Assembly: GCF_905373215.1 (NCBI RefSeq)
Contig: NZ_CAJPRT010000007.1
Coordinates: 50,760 to 114,759 of the forward strand
Reading direction: 5' to 3'
Source: an uncultured Campylobacter sp.
Lineage (GTDB): Bacteria > Campylobacterota > Campylobacteria > Campylobacterales > Campylobacteraceae
DNA: 64,000 nt
Shown here: positions 47,094 through 56,469 of the stretch, in pieces
How the letters are laid out: each line of letters opens with the position of its first letter
How positions within the stretch are numbered: the stretch's first letter is position 1
Made by a program: the position numbers and the translations under genes
The notes under the pieces: generated by a model
Seen by the model: the letters and a program-made list of their open reading frames with translations, nothing else
Databases searched by the model: none
What the model was told of the DNA's origin: nothing

Positions 47094-47987
47094 TCACGCC
47101 CGAAGCCGCACGTAGATACGCCTCGGGGCGGGATAGCCCTCGATTGTGCGCGAGTTGTCGTGCGGATCTAGAAAATTCTCCAAGCTTTGCCCGTCGATCC
47201 ACTCTGTTTTGCGCTGCTCGCTAGCATCCGTGGGCTTTTGAGCCAAAATTTCAAAATCTCTGAATTTCGCCCGCTCGCACCAATTCTGCAACGCGCCGAC
47301 GGTCGGGACGAAGTAGATATTTGAAATTTTCGAGTAGCTGTTTTTCGGGCACAGCGCAAAATCGCCCTCTCCTTCGATATACATCGTGTCTAAAAACACT
47401 TCGCCGCCCGCATTTAGCGAGGTGCGTAGATCTTTTAGCATCTTTACGGGGTCGCTGCGGTGGTAGATGACGCCGAGGCAGAAGATCGTATCGAATTTGT
47501 GCTCGTAAAACGGCAGATGCTCCACGCCCAAAAGCTCGAATTTCGCGCCGCTGCGGAGGAATTTCTCGATAAAGCGAAACTGCAGGTAAAATAGCGCGCT
47601 CGGGTCAAATCCCACAAGCCGCGCAGGCTTTAGAGCGCTTGCGCGGAACATGTAGTAGCCGTTGTTGCAGCCCACGTCGGCGACGGTTTTGCCGCGCAGA
47701 TCTAAAAACGGCCGTAGCAGGTTAAATTTCACGAAGCTTCGCCACTCGGTATCGATAAAAAGATCATTCAGCGCGAAAGGCCCCTTGCGCCACGGCTTTA
47801 GCGCTCGCGCGATACGCGAAATTTCATCTCTTTGCTCCGCGCTAGCGTTGAAGCTTGCGCGCACGACGTCGCCGCACTCGCAGCAGCACTCGCCTATTTG
47901 CAGCGCCTCGATCGCGCTTAAAATTTCGCAGTTTTGCCCGCTTTGCAGCTTTTTAAAGTTCTCGTCTCTGATTTTTTGCAGATCCAT
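47094..47987 (-). CDS. cmoB: tRNA U34 carboxymethyltransferase CmoB
   Basis: 297 residues from the ATG at 47987 (AGGATTAAAA upstream); longer in-frame starts at 48107 and nearby add a hydrophobic leader not seen in the family. SAM motif TVADVGCNNGYYMFRA (about 109-124), DPSALFYLQFRFIEKFL, and TIFCLGVIYHRSDPVKMLKDL (about 178-198) match CmoB. It transfers the carboxymethyl from carboxy-SAM (made by CmoA) to tRNA. Confidence 0.93.
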   Translation of the reverse strand: MDLQKIRDENFKKLQSGQNCEILSAIEALQIGECCCECGDVVRASFNASAEQRDEISRIARALKPWRKGPFALNDLFIDTEWRSFVKFNLLRPFLDLRGKTVADVGCNNGYYMFRASALKPARLVGFDPSALFYLQFRFIEKFLRSGAKFELLGVEHLPFYEHKFDTIFCLGVIYHRSDPVKMLKDLRTSLNAGGEVFLDTMYIEGEGDFALCPKNSYSKISNIYFVPTVGALQNWCERAKFRDFEILAQKPTDASEQRKTEWIDGQSLENFLDPHDNSRTIEGYPAPRRIYVRLRA

Positions 47988-48094
47988 TTTTAATCCTAAA
48001 ATTTCAAAATTTAGCGCCATTTTAACATAAAATTTTATCCATTTTAAGGCGCAAAGAGATAAAATCGACTTGCAATTCAAGCAAAGGAGCAAAA

Positions 48095-49150
48095 ATGCAA
48101 GAAGCAAAAACGAGAAAATTTAGTCTCAGGTTTAATCACGAAATTTCAAGTGGTGGCGCAGAGGTGCGGCTTTGGCTGCCGTTAGTGCTGCAAGAGCCGT
48201 ATCAGAGGTTGCTTGGCGAATATCACGCCCGCTCAAATGCGCAAGAATCGGCTATCTGCGGAGATCATATAAGCACGTACTACGCGCGCTTCGCACCCGA
48301 TAAAGAGGCAAGAGCGGGCGTCGGCAAATACGGCGAGCAAGGCGTCGTAGGCGAAGATGACGATTATTTTGAGCTTAGCTTTGATATTGAAATTTCAGAG
48401 CGAAACACTGATTTTAGCAAGGTAAGCTTTAATGAAAACGAGCGCTTGAGCCCTGAAATCGAGGAGTTTTTAAAGCCTTCAAAGCTAATTCCGGTAGGCG
48501 GCGCTGCAAAACAAAAATCAGACGAGATCACCGGCTCGCTTAAAGGCGATCTGGAAAAGGCGCGCGCGATTTATGAGTGGGTCGCAAAAAATATGAGTCG
48601 CGATAATAGCGTGATCGCATGCGGCAGCGGCGATGCAGCGGCGATTTTAAGCAGCGGCAAGCTAAGCGGCAAATGCGCCGATATAAATAGCGTGTTCGTA
48701 GCGCTCTGCAGGGCAGCTGGCATTCCTGCGCGCGCTATTTACGGCATCCGTACGGGCGCGGCGCAGAAATTTTCGCCTGAAATGGGTGTCATGGGCGCCT
48801 TAAGCGGCAATGCGCTTGAAATTTCCGGCGCGCAGCATTGCAGAGCGGAATTTTATCTAAAAGGCCACGGCTGGATCCCGGTTGATCCCGCGGACGTTAC
48901 GAAGGTGCGGCTGGGCGAAGGCTTAAGCGAGGATGATTCTAAGCTGGCGCGGGTACGCGAATATCTTTTCGGTAACTGGGAGCCGTGCTGGCTGGGCTTT
49001 AACTACGCTCGAGAAATCGTGCTAAATCCGCGCCCAGCGCACGTTCCGATCGAAATTTTTTCGCATCCGTATTGCGAAGTGGGCGGCACGCCGAAAGATC
49101 CGTACTCGCCTAAAAATTTTATCTACGAGTATTTTTCGCGCGAAATTTAA
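48095..49150 (+). CDS. Transglutaminase-like protein, cytoplasmic paralogue
   Basis: 351 residues, no signal peptide. The transglutaminase core is seen at about 185-275: DLEKARAIYEWVAKNM, then SGKCADINSVFVALCRAAGIPARAIYGI with the catalytic Cys, AQHCRAEFYLKGHGWIPVDPADV with His and Asp. These proteins cleave or form amide bonds, often on peptidoglycan-like peptides or proteins. It is about 60% identical by eye in the core to the next gene, which carries a Tat signal. GGAGC is at the ribosome site. Confidence 0.85.
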   Translation: MQEAKTRKFSLRFNHEISSGGAEVRLWLPLVLQEPYQRLLGEYHARSNAQESAICGDHISTYYARFAPDKEARAGVGKYGEQGVVGEDDDYFELSFDIEISERNTDFSKVSFNENERLSPEIEEFLKPSKLIPVGGAAKQKSDEITGSLKGDLEKARAIYEWVAKNMSRDNSVIACGSGDAAAILSSGKLSGKCADINSVFVALCRAAGIPARAIYGIRTGAAQKFSPEMGVMGALSGNALEISGAQHCRAEFYLKGHGWIPVDPADVTKVRLGEGLSEDDSKLARVREYLFGNWEPCWLGFNYAREIVLNPRPAHVPIEIFSHPYCEVGGTPKDPYSPKNFIYEYFSREI

Positions 49151-49517
49151 TCCTCTAGTGGCTTGCATTTTACCGCCGCATTTTGCTTAAGCTAAGCCGC
49201 CGCGCTTCGTCGAAGCTCAACCGTTTCATCGAAGCGCACGCTTGGCTTTGCGACAGCGGCGCTTTTTGCGTAGTTTTGCTTGTGCCGCCGATACATACTG
49301 CCTGCACGCCTAGTTTGCGGGCTATCATGCCCGCTTTGGCGAAATTTCGCGCTATGTCTTAAAACGAAATTTTGAAATTTTAAAATTCCAGAGCGGGCAA
49401 AATTCTAAAATTTTAAAGCGAGCGGAATTTTAAATTTAGCGATTTCAAAGCCGCAAAAGGCTAAAATCCACGCGTAATTAGGGCTAAGGCTTAGCCATTT
49501 TATTTTGAAGGCATTTC
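49151..49517. other. Gap between the two transglutaminase paralogues
   Basis: 367 bp with AAAATTTTAAAATTCCAG-like repeats after 49370. No gene is supported. Confidence 0.5.
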
Positions 49518-50588
49518 ATGCAAAGACGCGATTTTTTAAGAAACACTGCGATTTTAGGCGCCGTTATGGCAACTCCGAGTACCATTTTGGGCGGGGAAAA
49601 AGTCATTGGCAAAAAGAGAGCTTTCGGGCTATCGCTAAATCACGAAATTTTGGAGAAGGGTAAGCAGACTCGGCTTTGGATATCGCTTCCTCTTATCACG
49701 GAATATCAAAAGGTAAGCGACATAAAATTTGACGGCAATTTCAACGATCCGTCCGTGGACTATGGCGAAATTCCGACGCTCTATGCTGGCTACGTCGGTG
49801 TGACAAAGCCCACGCTAAACATTAAATTTAGCGTCGAGACCTTTGAGCGAAATACCGACTTTAGCAAGGTAAAATTTAATCCGAACGAAAAGCTTAACCC
49901 CGAGGTAGCGAAGTTTTTAGAGCCTAGCACGCAGATTCAAATCGACGGCGTCGTCAAGCAAAAATCAGACGAGATCACAGGCGGCATCAAGGGTGATCTG
50001 GAAAAGGCGCGTGCGATTTATACGTGGGTGGCAAACACTATGCAGCGCGATAACAGCGTGCTAGGCTGCGGGCTAGGGGACGTGAAGCAAATTTTAAGTA
50101 GCGGCAAGTTAAGTGGCAAATGCACCGACATAAATAGCGTTTTCGTTGCACTTTGCCGCGCGCAGGGCATCGCCGCAAGAGAGATGTTTGGCATCCGCGT
50201 CGGCGCGTCGAGATTTAGTGCTCAAATGGGCGCCGCGCCTAAAGACGGCGTCAGCCATATCTCAGGCGCGCAGCACTGTAGGGCGGAATTTTATCTAAAA
50301 GGCCACGGCTGGATCCCGGTCGATCCCGCAGACGTTACGAAAGTGCGCCTGGGCGAGAAGCTAAGCAATGACGACAGCAAGCTCGCTAAAATCCGCGAGT
50401 ATTTATTTGGTAACTGGGAGATGTGCTGGATCGGCTTTAACTACGGCAGAGACTTCACGCTAAGCCCGCGCCCGGCGCAATTTCCGATCAATAATTTTGG
50501 CTATCCTTACGGCGAAGTGGACGGCAACACGCTTAATTACTACTCGCCGAAAGATTTCAGCTACGATTACAGATCGAAAGAGCTGTAA
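49518..50588 (+). CDS. Transglutaminase-like protein with Tat signal
   Basis: 356 residues. The Tat signal is MQRRDFLRNTAILGAVMAT (twin Arg in RRDFLR), so export is in a folded state. The transglutaminase core is the same as the previous gene: DLEKARAIYTWVANTM, SGKCTDINSVFVALC (Cys), AQHCRAEFYLKGHGWIPVDPADV (His, Asp). Periplasmic work on peptides or the cell wall is likely. It probably arose by duplication of the preceding gene. AAGG precedes the ATG by a normal distance. Confidence 0.88.
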   Translation: MQRRDFLRNTAILGAVMATPSTILGGEKVIGKKRAFGLSLNHEILEKGKQTRLWISLPLITEYQKVSDIKFDGNFNDPSVDYGEIPTLYAGYVGVTKPTLNIKFSVETFERNTDFSKVKFNPNEKLNPEVAKFLEPSTQIQIDGVVKQKSDEITGGIKGDLEKARAIYTWVANTMQRDNSVLGCGLGDVKQILSSGKLSGKCTDINSVFVALCRAQGIAAREMFGIRVGASRFSAQMGAAPKDGVSHISGAQHCRAEFYLKGHGWIPVDPADVTKVRLGEKLSNDDSKLAKIREYLFGNWEMCWIGFNYGRDFTLSPRPAQFPINNFGYPYGEVDGNTLNYYSPKDFSYDYRSKEL

Positions 50589-50610
50589 CGGTAAAATTTG
50601 AAAAATCAAA

Positions 50611-51669
50611 ATGTCAAAGTCTATTAAAATCAAAGAATCGCGGTTAAATTTAACCCCTTGCTACGAACTGGCGCCAAAAGAGGCGCGAGAGCTCGTCAGC
50701 ATCGGCATCACCGAGCGCGGCGAGATATATTTTCTATGCGAGGATGCGGGCGAATACGTCATCAAATTTATGCAAGACGGGCGGCTGCGCGAGATAAAAA
50801 CCGACGCGGACGAAAACGGCTACCACTTCGCCGTGCCCGTGGATTTTCCAAGCCGTTGGGCGCTACTAAACGCTCGCTCACGCTACGATGAGAAGCTAAA
50901 ACGCGGCGAGGAAAATTTAAAATTTATCGATGAGCTGGGCGCCCGGACGGGCAAAATTTGCGTGGGCGACGGCATAGCAAAGATCATAGCGCAAGGCGGG
51001 CGGCTCTACGTTTCATATTTTGGCGACGGGCTCTTCGGCAACTTCGGCGGAGACGAGTGTGAACTCGCCGTTTGGAACGAGGCGGGCGAAAAGCTCTATG
51101 GATTTGACCTCAGCCGGATTCACGACTGCTACGCGATAAATCTATTTGGCGGCGCGTGCTATGCGCACTATTGCAGTGGTTTTGATTTCGTGCGTATCAA
51201 GGACGGGCAAGTTGCGGCGTATACTCCAAAAATCAGTTCTTATAAACCGGGCTCCGCGGCTATGGAAACGTGCGAGCTAGAATTTTCAAAGAGCGATTAT
51301 GTTTTTGCGAGCCGCGACTTCGCGCTGGATGAGCGAAGCGTGCTGTTTTGCCTCGCTGATAACGACAAAGATGAGCTATTTTTGTTTAAATTTAAAGGCG
51401 AAACGCTAGAATTCGACAGAAAAATCAGCCTAAATTTTCTCGGCGCAGAGGGCTCGAAAAATAACAAAAATGAGGGCTGCGGCTCGTACGGAAACGGCGA
51501 ATATTTAGCTCTTTTAAAAGGCGCCAAAATTTATAAAATTTGCGTGAGCGAGCTAAATTTTACGATTAACGACGTTAAATTTAACTACGCAAAGCGTCGC
51601 GCTAAAGCCGAATCAAAAGAAAATAGAGCCGCTGCAAAAATTAAAATTCCGCAAAAATATATTCGTTAA
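50611..51669 (+). CDS. Hypothetical protein, beta-rich
   Basis: 352 residues, no signal peptide or membrane segment. Beta strands and aromatic turns are spread over the whole length (IGITERGEIYFLCEDAGEYVI, then LYVSYFGDGLFGNFGGDECELAVW), which suggests a beta-propeller-like fold. It ends with a Lys/Ala-rich tail. I do not recognise a family. It follows the transglutaminase gene by 22 bp and may share its transcript. No clear ribosome site is seen. Confidence 0.65.
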   Translation: MSKSIKIKESRLNLTPCYELAPKEARELVSIGITERGEIYFLCEDAGEYVIKFMQDGRLREIKTDADENGYHFAVPVDFPSRWALLNARSRYDEKLKRGEENLKFIDELGARTGKICVGDGIAKIIAQGGRLYVSYFGDGLFGNFGGDECELAVWNEAGEKLYGFDLSRIHDCYAINLFGGACYAHYCSGFDFVRIKDGQVAAYTPKISSYKPGSAAMETCELEFSKSDYVFASRDFALDERSVLFCLADNDKDELFLFKFKGETLEFDRKISLNFLGAEGSKNNKNEGCGSYGNGEYLALLKGAKIYKICVSELNFTINDVKFNYAKRRAKAESKENRAAAKIKIPQKYIR

Positions 51670-51698
51670 AAATCAAGCTCCGCTCTTAAATTTCAAGG

Positions 51699-51704
51699 TA
51701 TAAT
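51699..51704 (+). promoter_or_regulatory. Candidate -10 box for the next secreted protein
   Basis: TATAAT 40 bp before the ATG at 51744; the ribosome site is AAAGGAGAG. Confidence 0.5.
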
Positions 51705-51743
51705 TACGAGGAAATTTATAAAAATTTAGCCAAAGGAGAGACC

Positions 51744-52445
51744 ATGAAAAAATTTCGTTCACTACTGCTGTGTGCGGCGGCGGCGGCGACTTTGAGCGCC
51801 CAGGGCGAGGACAAGGTAGAAAAAATCACTTCGATCGACATCTATGTTTCGCCGTTTTATTCGGCCAAGGATGGTAAGCCCGAATATGTGCATGTTTACG
51901 AGCCGATCGACGATCTGTTGATGAAAAACGACGTGGCGAGCCTAAAAAAGGCGATCAAAATCATCGAGGACGCCCCGGACATGGTCGCTCCGACCACGCT
52001 GATGACCGTCGCTGCACGCGCTTATGATCTAGGGCTTAAGGACGACGCGGTGTTTTGGTTCTACGCAGGCAAATACCGCTTCATCTCCTTCGCCTCAGTA
52101 ATCGACGTCAGCGGCGCGATGTTTGCAGAGACGGTCGAGGCAAATTCCGCTTTCATGCACCTTGCGGGCGACGTGATCAACCCCTACGCATTCTGCGACA
52201 TCGACAAGCAGCAGATCATAATCGAAAAGGCAGTCGATTGGGTAAAGGATCATCCGTACAAAGCGATATTTTCGGATAAATTCCCATCCATCGCTAGCGA
52301 CCGCAAGGCGGCTCTAAAGGAAGTGATAGAAAAGCTCAAAGCCGATCAGCAGAAGCAAAAGCAGTATTTCGCCGATCCGAAAAACAGAGCCGATTACATC
52401 GCCGAGCGCAAGAAATACCGCACTGACGAGCGCTTCTGCGACTAA
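51744..52445 (+). CDS. Secreted hypothetical protein
   Basis: 233 residues. Signal peptide MKKFRSLLLCAAAAATLSAQ. The rest is helical with TPR-like features (MTVAARAYDLGLKDDAVFWFYAGKYRF, about 92-118), and a paired Cys (FCDIDKQ about 152; RFCD at the end). I have seen similar periplasmic proteins of unknown function in other Gram-negatives. AAAGGAGAG is upstream. Promoter at 51699. Confidence 0.7.
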   Translation: MKKFRSLLLCAAAAATLSAQGEDKVEKITSIDIYVSPFYSAKDGKPEYVHVYEPIDDLLMKNDVASLKKAIKIIEDAPDMVAPTTLMTVAARAYDLGLKDDAVFWFYAGKYRFISFASVIDVSGAMFAETVEANSAFMHLAGDVINPYAFCDIDKQQIIIEKAVDWVKDHPYKAIFSDKFPSIASDRKAALKEVIEKLKADQQKQKQYFADPKNRADYIAERKKYRTDERFCD

Positions 52446-52570
52446 ATTTGCGGCTAATTTAGTCGGGCAAGCCTTGCTAGCTTAGCCGTATTTTGCCTAA
52501 ATTTCAGCTCGCAGGCTAAATTTGGGCAAATTTCAAGCTATGCTTCAAAATAAAATTTTAAGGAAAAGGC

Positions 52571-53527
52571 GTGAGCGAAATTTTAAAAAACGTGATGCCG
52601 CCGCCGTGGATCAAATACCCCGCTCTTAGCGAGTTTTCGCTCGGCTGGCGGATGGGCGCGGCAGAGGATTATAAATTTAAATTTTGGCACTGGTTCGAGC
52701 GGCTGGATGAAGCGGTGCAAAGGGCGTATGCACGGGCCTTCCCCTATCCTTGCTTTTGGCACTACGGCGGCTGGGACGAGCTGGACGAGACGTCTGAAAA
52801 TGAGCGCGTAAAATGCGCGCATGGCGGCGACAGATGCTGCTCGGAGCTACAAAATTTGGAATTTAGCGAGCATGGTGAGCTTAGGGGCGATCTTACGGAC
52901 GATATGGACGATTTCTACCGCGAGGGCTTGCCGTTTTGGCGGCGCGACGGAGCGGCGAAATACGACAAAACCTCGCTAATAAATTCTTCCGAAGCGCACG
53001 AATTTATATTTTTCTACAAGCCGGATGCGGCCGCGGACGAATCCTGCCTCGGGCAGTGGCAGAGCTCGCCTTTTGCCGTAGATGCCGATGAGTATCTATG
53101 CGCCGAGCAGTTTATGATGGCGAGTAAAGCGCAAATATTCGACGACGAGCAGACGCGGGCGCAGATAATGCAGAGCCGCGATGCAAAGCAGATGAAGGCG
53201 CTCGGCAGGCAGGTGCGGGGCTTTGATGAGCGGCTCTGGGACGAGGTGCGCTACAGCGTCGTGCTAAGCGGCAATTACTATAAATTTACGCAAAATCCCG
53301 CGATGATGCGCTTTTTGCTCGCGACGGGAGATAAAATTTTAGTTGAGGCCAGCCCGCTGGATAAAATTTGGGGTATCGGCCTTGGGCAGCAGAGCGAAAA
53401 CGCAAGTCGTCCGAGCGCGTGGCGCGGGCAAAATCTGCTCGGCTTTGCGCTGATGGAGGTGCGAGACGAGCTGCGCAGGCTGTATAAAAACTACGATCTG
53501 ATCGATAAGAAATTTTTGCAGGATTAG
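52571..53527 (+). CDS. NADAR family protein with an N-terminal domain
   Basis: 318 residues, GTG start with AGGA. Residues about 135-310 form the NADAR (YbiA/DUF1768) domain: FIFFYKP, QSSPFAVDADEYLCAEQFMMASKAQIF (about 157-183), DERLWDEVRYSVVLSGNYYKF, and LDKIWGIGLGQQ with LLGFALMEVR. NADAR proteins cleave N-glycosidic bonds, such as riboflavin pathway intermediates or ADP-ribose. The N-terminal about 130 residues (IKYPALSEFSLGWRMGAAEDYKF) are a small separate domain known from other NADAR proteins of oral bacteria. Function of the fusion unknown. Confidence 0.85.
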   Translation: MSEILKNVMPPPWIKYPALSEFSLGWRMGAAEDYKFKFWHWFERLDEAVQRAYARAFPYPCFWHYGGWDELDETSENERVKCAHGGDRCCSELQNLEFSEHGELRGDLTDDMDDFYREGLPFWRRDGAAKYDKTSLINSSEAHEFIFFYKPDAAADESCLGQWQSSPFAVDADEYLCAEQFMMASKAQIFDDEQTRAQIMQSRDAKQMKALGRQVRGFDERLWDEVRYSVVLSGNYYKFTQNPAMMRFLLATGDKILVEASPLDKIWGIGLGQQSENASRPSAWRGQNLLGFALMEVRDELRRLYKNYDLIDKKFLQD

Positions 53528-53955
53528 GCGGCGGTTAAAATTTTACCGCTCCCGCCAGATGTATTCGGCACGGACATAGCGCGACAGCGAGGCGGCGCCA
53601 AATTTATAAAATTTTAAAATTTACGCAGACGACTGAGGCTCGTGCCGCTTTTGCAACGGTTTGGATTAAAATTTAAATAGCCGCCGTCCGCGCAAAATTC
53701 CGCCGAAAGCCCTCGTAAAATTTCAAAAGCAGATCGCGCGGAATTTCGGCCGCTTAAACTCACGCAAAATTCCAACCGCCCGATGATTTAAAATTCCAAT
53801 CCAAAAAATTGCGCAAAATTCCGACTAACCGACATAAAATTCCGCTGCCGCCGTTTCAAAGCCCGAGTTTTTTAAATTTAGCCGCGCGGTGAAATTTTAT
53901 CCGTTTTTATATACGAACATTATATAATTATCAAAATTTTTTCCAAGGAGAGAGG
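53528..53955. other. Gap with AAATTCCG repeats and a promoter
   Basis: Phrases CGCAAAATTCCGCCG, AAAATTCCAACCG, AAAATTCCGACTAACCG and AAAATTCCGCTGCCG recur at 20-30 bp between 53680 and 53860. A TATAAT at 53923-53928 and GGAGAGAGG lead into the next gene. Confidence 0.55.
53923..53928 (+). promoter_or_regulatory. Candidate -10 box of the W-rich repeat protein gene
   Basis: TATAAT in an AT-rich context, 28 bp before the ATG at 53956. Confidence 0.5.
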
Positions 53956-55191
53956 ATGAAAAAGCTCGCTACGATACTTGCGCTGCTCTGTACGGCGGCG
54001 TTTGCCAAGGAGTATGAGTATATGGTGCAAAGCATGAGCTACGGCTCACTCGGAGGGCGCAAGGAGAGCACGTATCTAAGCTACGATGCGGCGGCGCGCA
54101 AGCTGGAGCAGGTAAGAGATACGAACTCCTCGGACGGCCTAGGCTCTAGCTACAAAGAGATCAGCTACTTTGATGAAAAGGGGGGAATGGTTAAATTTGA
54201 AGTATTTAACCTCGATCTTAAAAGCGGCAAGTGGAAAAAAATAGAAGACTACACGGAAAGCGTCAAAGACGGCATCACGACGCGCGAAACGAATTCGATA
54301 GCGGATGACGGCACGCGCAATGCGAGCAAAACCGTCTCCAGCTACGACGGCAACGCGACCGAAGATGTGCGATATAAGCTCGCAAAGGGCAAATGGCATA
54401 AAGAGAGCATGAACAGATCCGTAAGAAACGCGTGGGATAAGGAGGAGCTTACGATAAGCTTCAAATGGGACGGCAAGAGCTGGCAGCCCAAAGATAAGAC
54501 CGAAATTTTCTACGACGGCTCAGGAGAGATGAACGGATACGTAACCTATGAGTTTGTAAACGGCGCGTGGCAAAACAGCGAGCGAGAGATGCTTAACGGC
54601 GATCGAAACGGCAGCTACGAGCAGATCCGCAGCACTTTCCAAAACGGCGCGTGGCAAAACGCGACGATGAGTAAGCATGAGCTGGATGCCGCAAAGGGCG
54701 AGGAGGTCGTTACGAGCTTCATCTGGAACGACGAGAAGGGCACGTGGGATAATATGAGCAAACAGACCGCTATCAAGAAGGGCGCGGATCTTAATATGAC
54801 CTCGTATCTGTGGGATGAGCAGCTTAAAGATTGGGTCAAAAGCTACTCAAACGGCGAAATTTACGATAAATCGGGCGAGCGCCCGCTCGTGCAAAGCTTT
54901 GAATCAAATTCCAGCAGCGGCAAATACGTCTATAGCTACGACGAGCACGGCAGCAATACGGCGATGGATATCTACAAGCTTGACGCGAGCGGCAAATGGG
55001 TGCAAACCGGGCGCTCGGAAGCCACTTACGACACTACAATCTCAGCCGATAGCGTGGGATACGGAGCCGCGCTGATGATGTTTGAGATGCCTAGTATCTA
55101 CGCGATAACGAGCTTTAAGGAATTTAAGCTTAAAGACGGCAAGTCCGAGCTCATAACGGAGCAGACGTGGAAATATAAAAAGATAAAGTAG
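53956..55191 (+). CDS. Secreted W-rich repeat protein
   Basis: 411 residues. Signal peptide MKKLATILALLCTAAFA. The mature part is a series of about 30-45-residue units with Trp in a turn: FKWDGKSWQPK (about 174), FVNGAWQNSE, FQNGAWQNAT, FIWNDEKGTWDN, YLWDEQLKDWVKS, LDASGKWVQT. This resembles bacterial YD/W-type beta repeats. It has no Cys outside the signal peptide. A paralogue is at 58225-59619. I recognise no named family; surface attachment or binding is only a guess. Confidence 0.75.
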   Translation: MKKLATILALLCTAAFAKEYEYMVQSMSYGSLGGRKESTYLSYDAAARKLEQVRDTNSSDGLGSSYKEISYFDEKGGMVKFEVFNLDLKSGKWKKIEDYTESVKDGITTRETNSIADDGTRNASKTVSSYDGNATEDVRYKLAKGKWHKESMNRSVRNAWDKEELTISFKWDGKSWQPKDKTEIFYDGSGEMNGYVTYEFVNGAWQNSEREMLNGDRNGSYEQIRSTFQNGAWQNATMSKHELDAAKGEEVVTSFIWNDEKGTWDNMSKQTAIKKGADLNMTSYLWDEQLKDWVKSYSNGEIYDKSGERPLVQSFESNSSSGKYVYSYDEHGSNTAMDIYKLDASGKWVQTGRSEATYDTTISADSVGYGAALMMFEMPSIYAITSFKEFKLKDGKSELITEQTWKYKKIK

Positions 55192-55460
55192 CGTTTGAAG
55201 ATGCGCAGGTAAAATTTCGCGGCTAAATTTTATCTGCGCGGCGTTGCGCGAACGTCGCGGTTAAATTTAGCAGGCGCAGTGCTATTTATGCGGATGTGGC
55301 GTCGCGCGAGCTTTACAGTTAAATTTAGCGGACGAGCAATATTCGTGCGAGTGCCGCGATTAAATTTAGCTAGCGCGGAAGTATTAGTGCGCCGCGTAAA
55401 TTTTAAAATTTAAATCCTACGCCGCGGCAGGTCCGTACGCAGCGGCGGCAAAAGGAGAGG
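55192..55460. repeat. Degenerate repeats anchored on TTAAATTTAGC
   Basis: TTAAATTTAGC occurs at 55261, 55319 and 55360, each followed by a G/C-rich degenerate tail. No gene is supported. Confidence 0.55.
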
Positions 55461-55901
55461 ATGAAAATGGTTTTACCCAGAGCGACAAGAACGGCTATTT
55501 CGGTTTTAATTTCGGCGAGTATCTGTTTCGGCGCCGTAGCAGCGCAAGATCACGGCGCGGCAAGCGAGCAAAAACAGACGGTGCAAGGCGGCGAAAGAGA
55601 GGATCTGGCGCTCACAGGCCAGCAAAGTAGCGAAACAAACGCAACAAAGCGCGCAGACGAGCAAGGCGACGAGGCGCAAAATTTTAAAATCAAAAAGCGC
55701 TATTTTCGCAGCTGTTCGTGCTTGCACAAACAAAAATCAAAGGGGCCCGCCCGCCTCTACGATGAAATTTCGCAAGAGCAGGCCGAAAAATCGGCGAGCT
55801 ATTTCATCGGCTATTTCAAAGAGGGCAAGCTAAGCCGCTATGAGAAAATTTACGAAGGTGAGAGAATTTTTTCGAGCGAGGATATAAAGCGGAGCGAATG
55901 A
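55461..55901 (+). CDS. Secreted hypothetical protein
   Basis: 146 residues. Signal peptide about 1-28 (TAISVLISASICFGAVAAQ). The middle is Gln/Glu/Ser-rich and of low complexity (about 30-75), followed by RSCSCLHKQK and a possible domain, QAEKSASYFIGYFKEGKLSRYEKIYEG (about 108-134). I do not recognise a family. A second Met 6 bp downstream (55467) could also be the start. Confidence 0.6.
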   Translation: MKMVLPRATRTAISVLISASICFGAVAAQDHGAASEQKQTVQGGEREDLALTGQQSSETNATKRADEQGDEAQNFKIKKRYFRSCSCLHKQKSKGPARLYDEISQEQAEKSASYFIGYFKEGKLSRYEKIYEGERIFSSEDIKRSE

Positions 55902-56469
55902 AATCGTAAATTAGCGGCAAAGAGGCGCGATGAAATTTTACGCTGCCCAATGCCAAAAGAGCGCGCGTCAAATTTATACATTCGCTTTTGCGCAGGCGAC
56001 CGCTCTAGTCTTTTAAATTTTACGGCCCAGCTTAAATTTAGGGCTCGGCTCTATACGACGATGGCGCTTTTGCTCTTTTCGCCGCTAAAGACGTCCCGTC
56101 GCATAGCCAAAATACTCGCTGCCGCTTCGCTAACGATACTCCCTCCCCGTCGCTTTGCAAAGATAGTTCTCGCCGCGACGCTTTTTTTAAGGCCGCAGCC
56201 GAAGCGGCAAAATCATCAAAATTTTAAAATTTTATACTAAATATAAGATCGCGGAGCGGCTAAGCCTAGGATGATCGATCGCTTCATGCCTCACGCATCG
56301 CGGCTCAAATTTATCTTAATCGATCATTTTTTATCCGTTGATATATAGTTTCAAAATACGTATCGCTACAAAAATATATAAATTTTCATAGGTAATATTA
56401 AAATTTAAGTAAAATTTTATCCTAGCTGCATTACCATTCAATAACTATTTTCACGATAAGGAGAACGAC
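55902..56469. other. Gap before dba-dsbI
   Basis: 568 bp without a supported gene. An ORF at 55950-56240 has no ribosome site or family. An imperfect local duplication (CGTCGCATAGCCAAAATACTCGCTGC near 56097 and CGTCGCTTTGCAAAGATAGTTCTCGC near 56148) is visible. The 56330-56460 part is AT-rich and should contain the dba promoter. Confidence 0.5.

Noticed and set aside
54177..54188. A poly-G tract (G6) as a phase-variable contingency locus
   Set aside because: Six G is too short to expect the slippage typical of Campylobacter G8 or longer tracts; no longer G or C run was seen in the window.
55950..56240. A 96-residue plus-strand ORF before dba
   Set aside because: No ribosome site, biased composition, a local duplication, and no family likeness.
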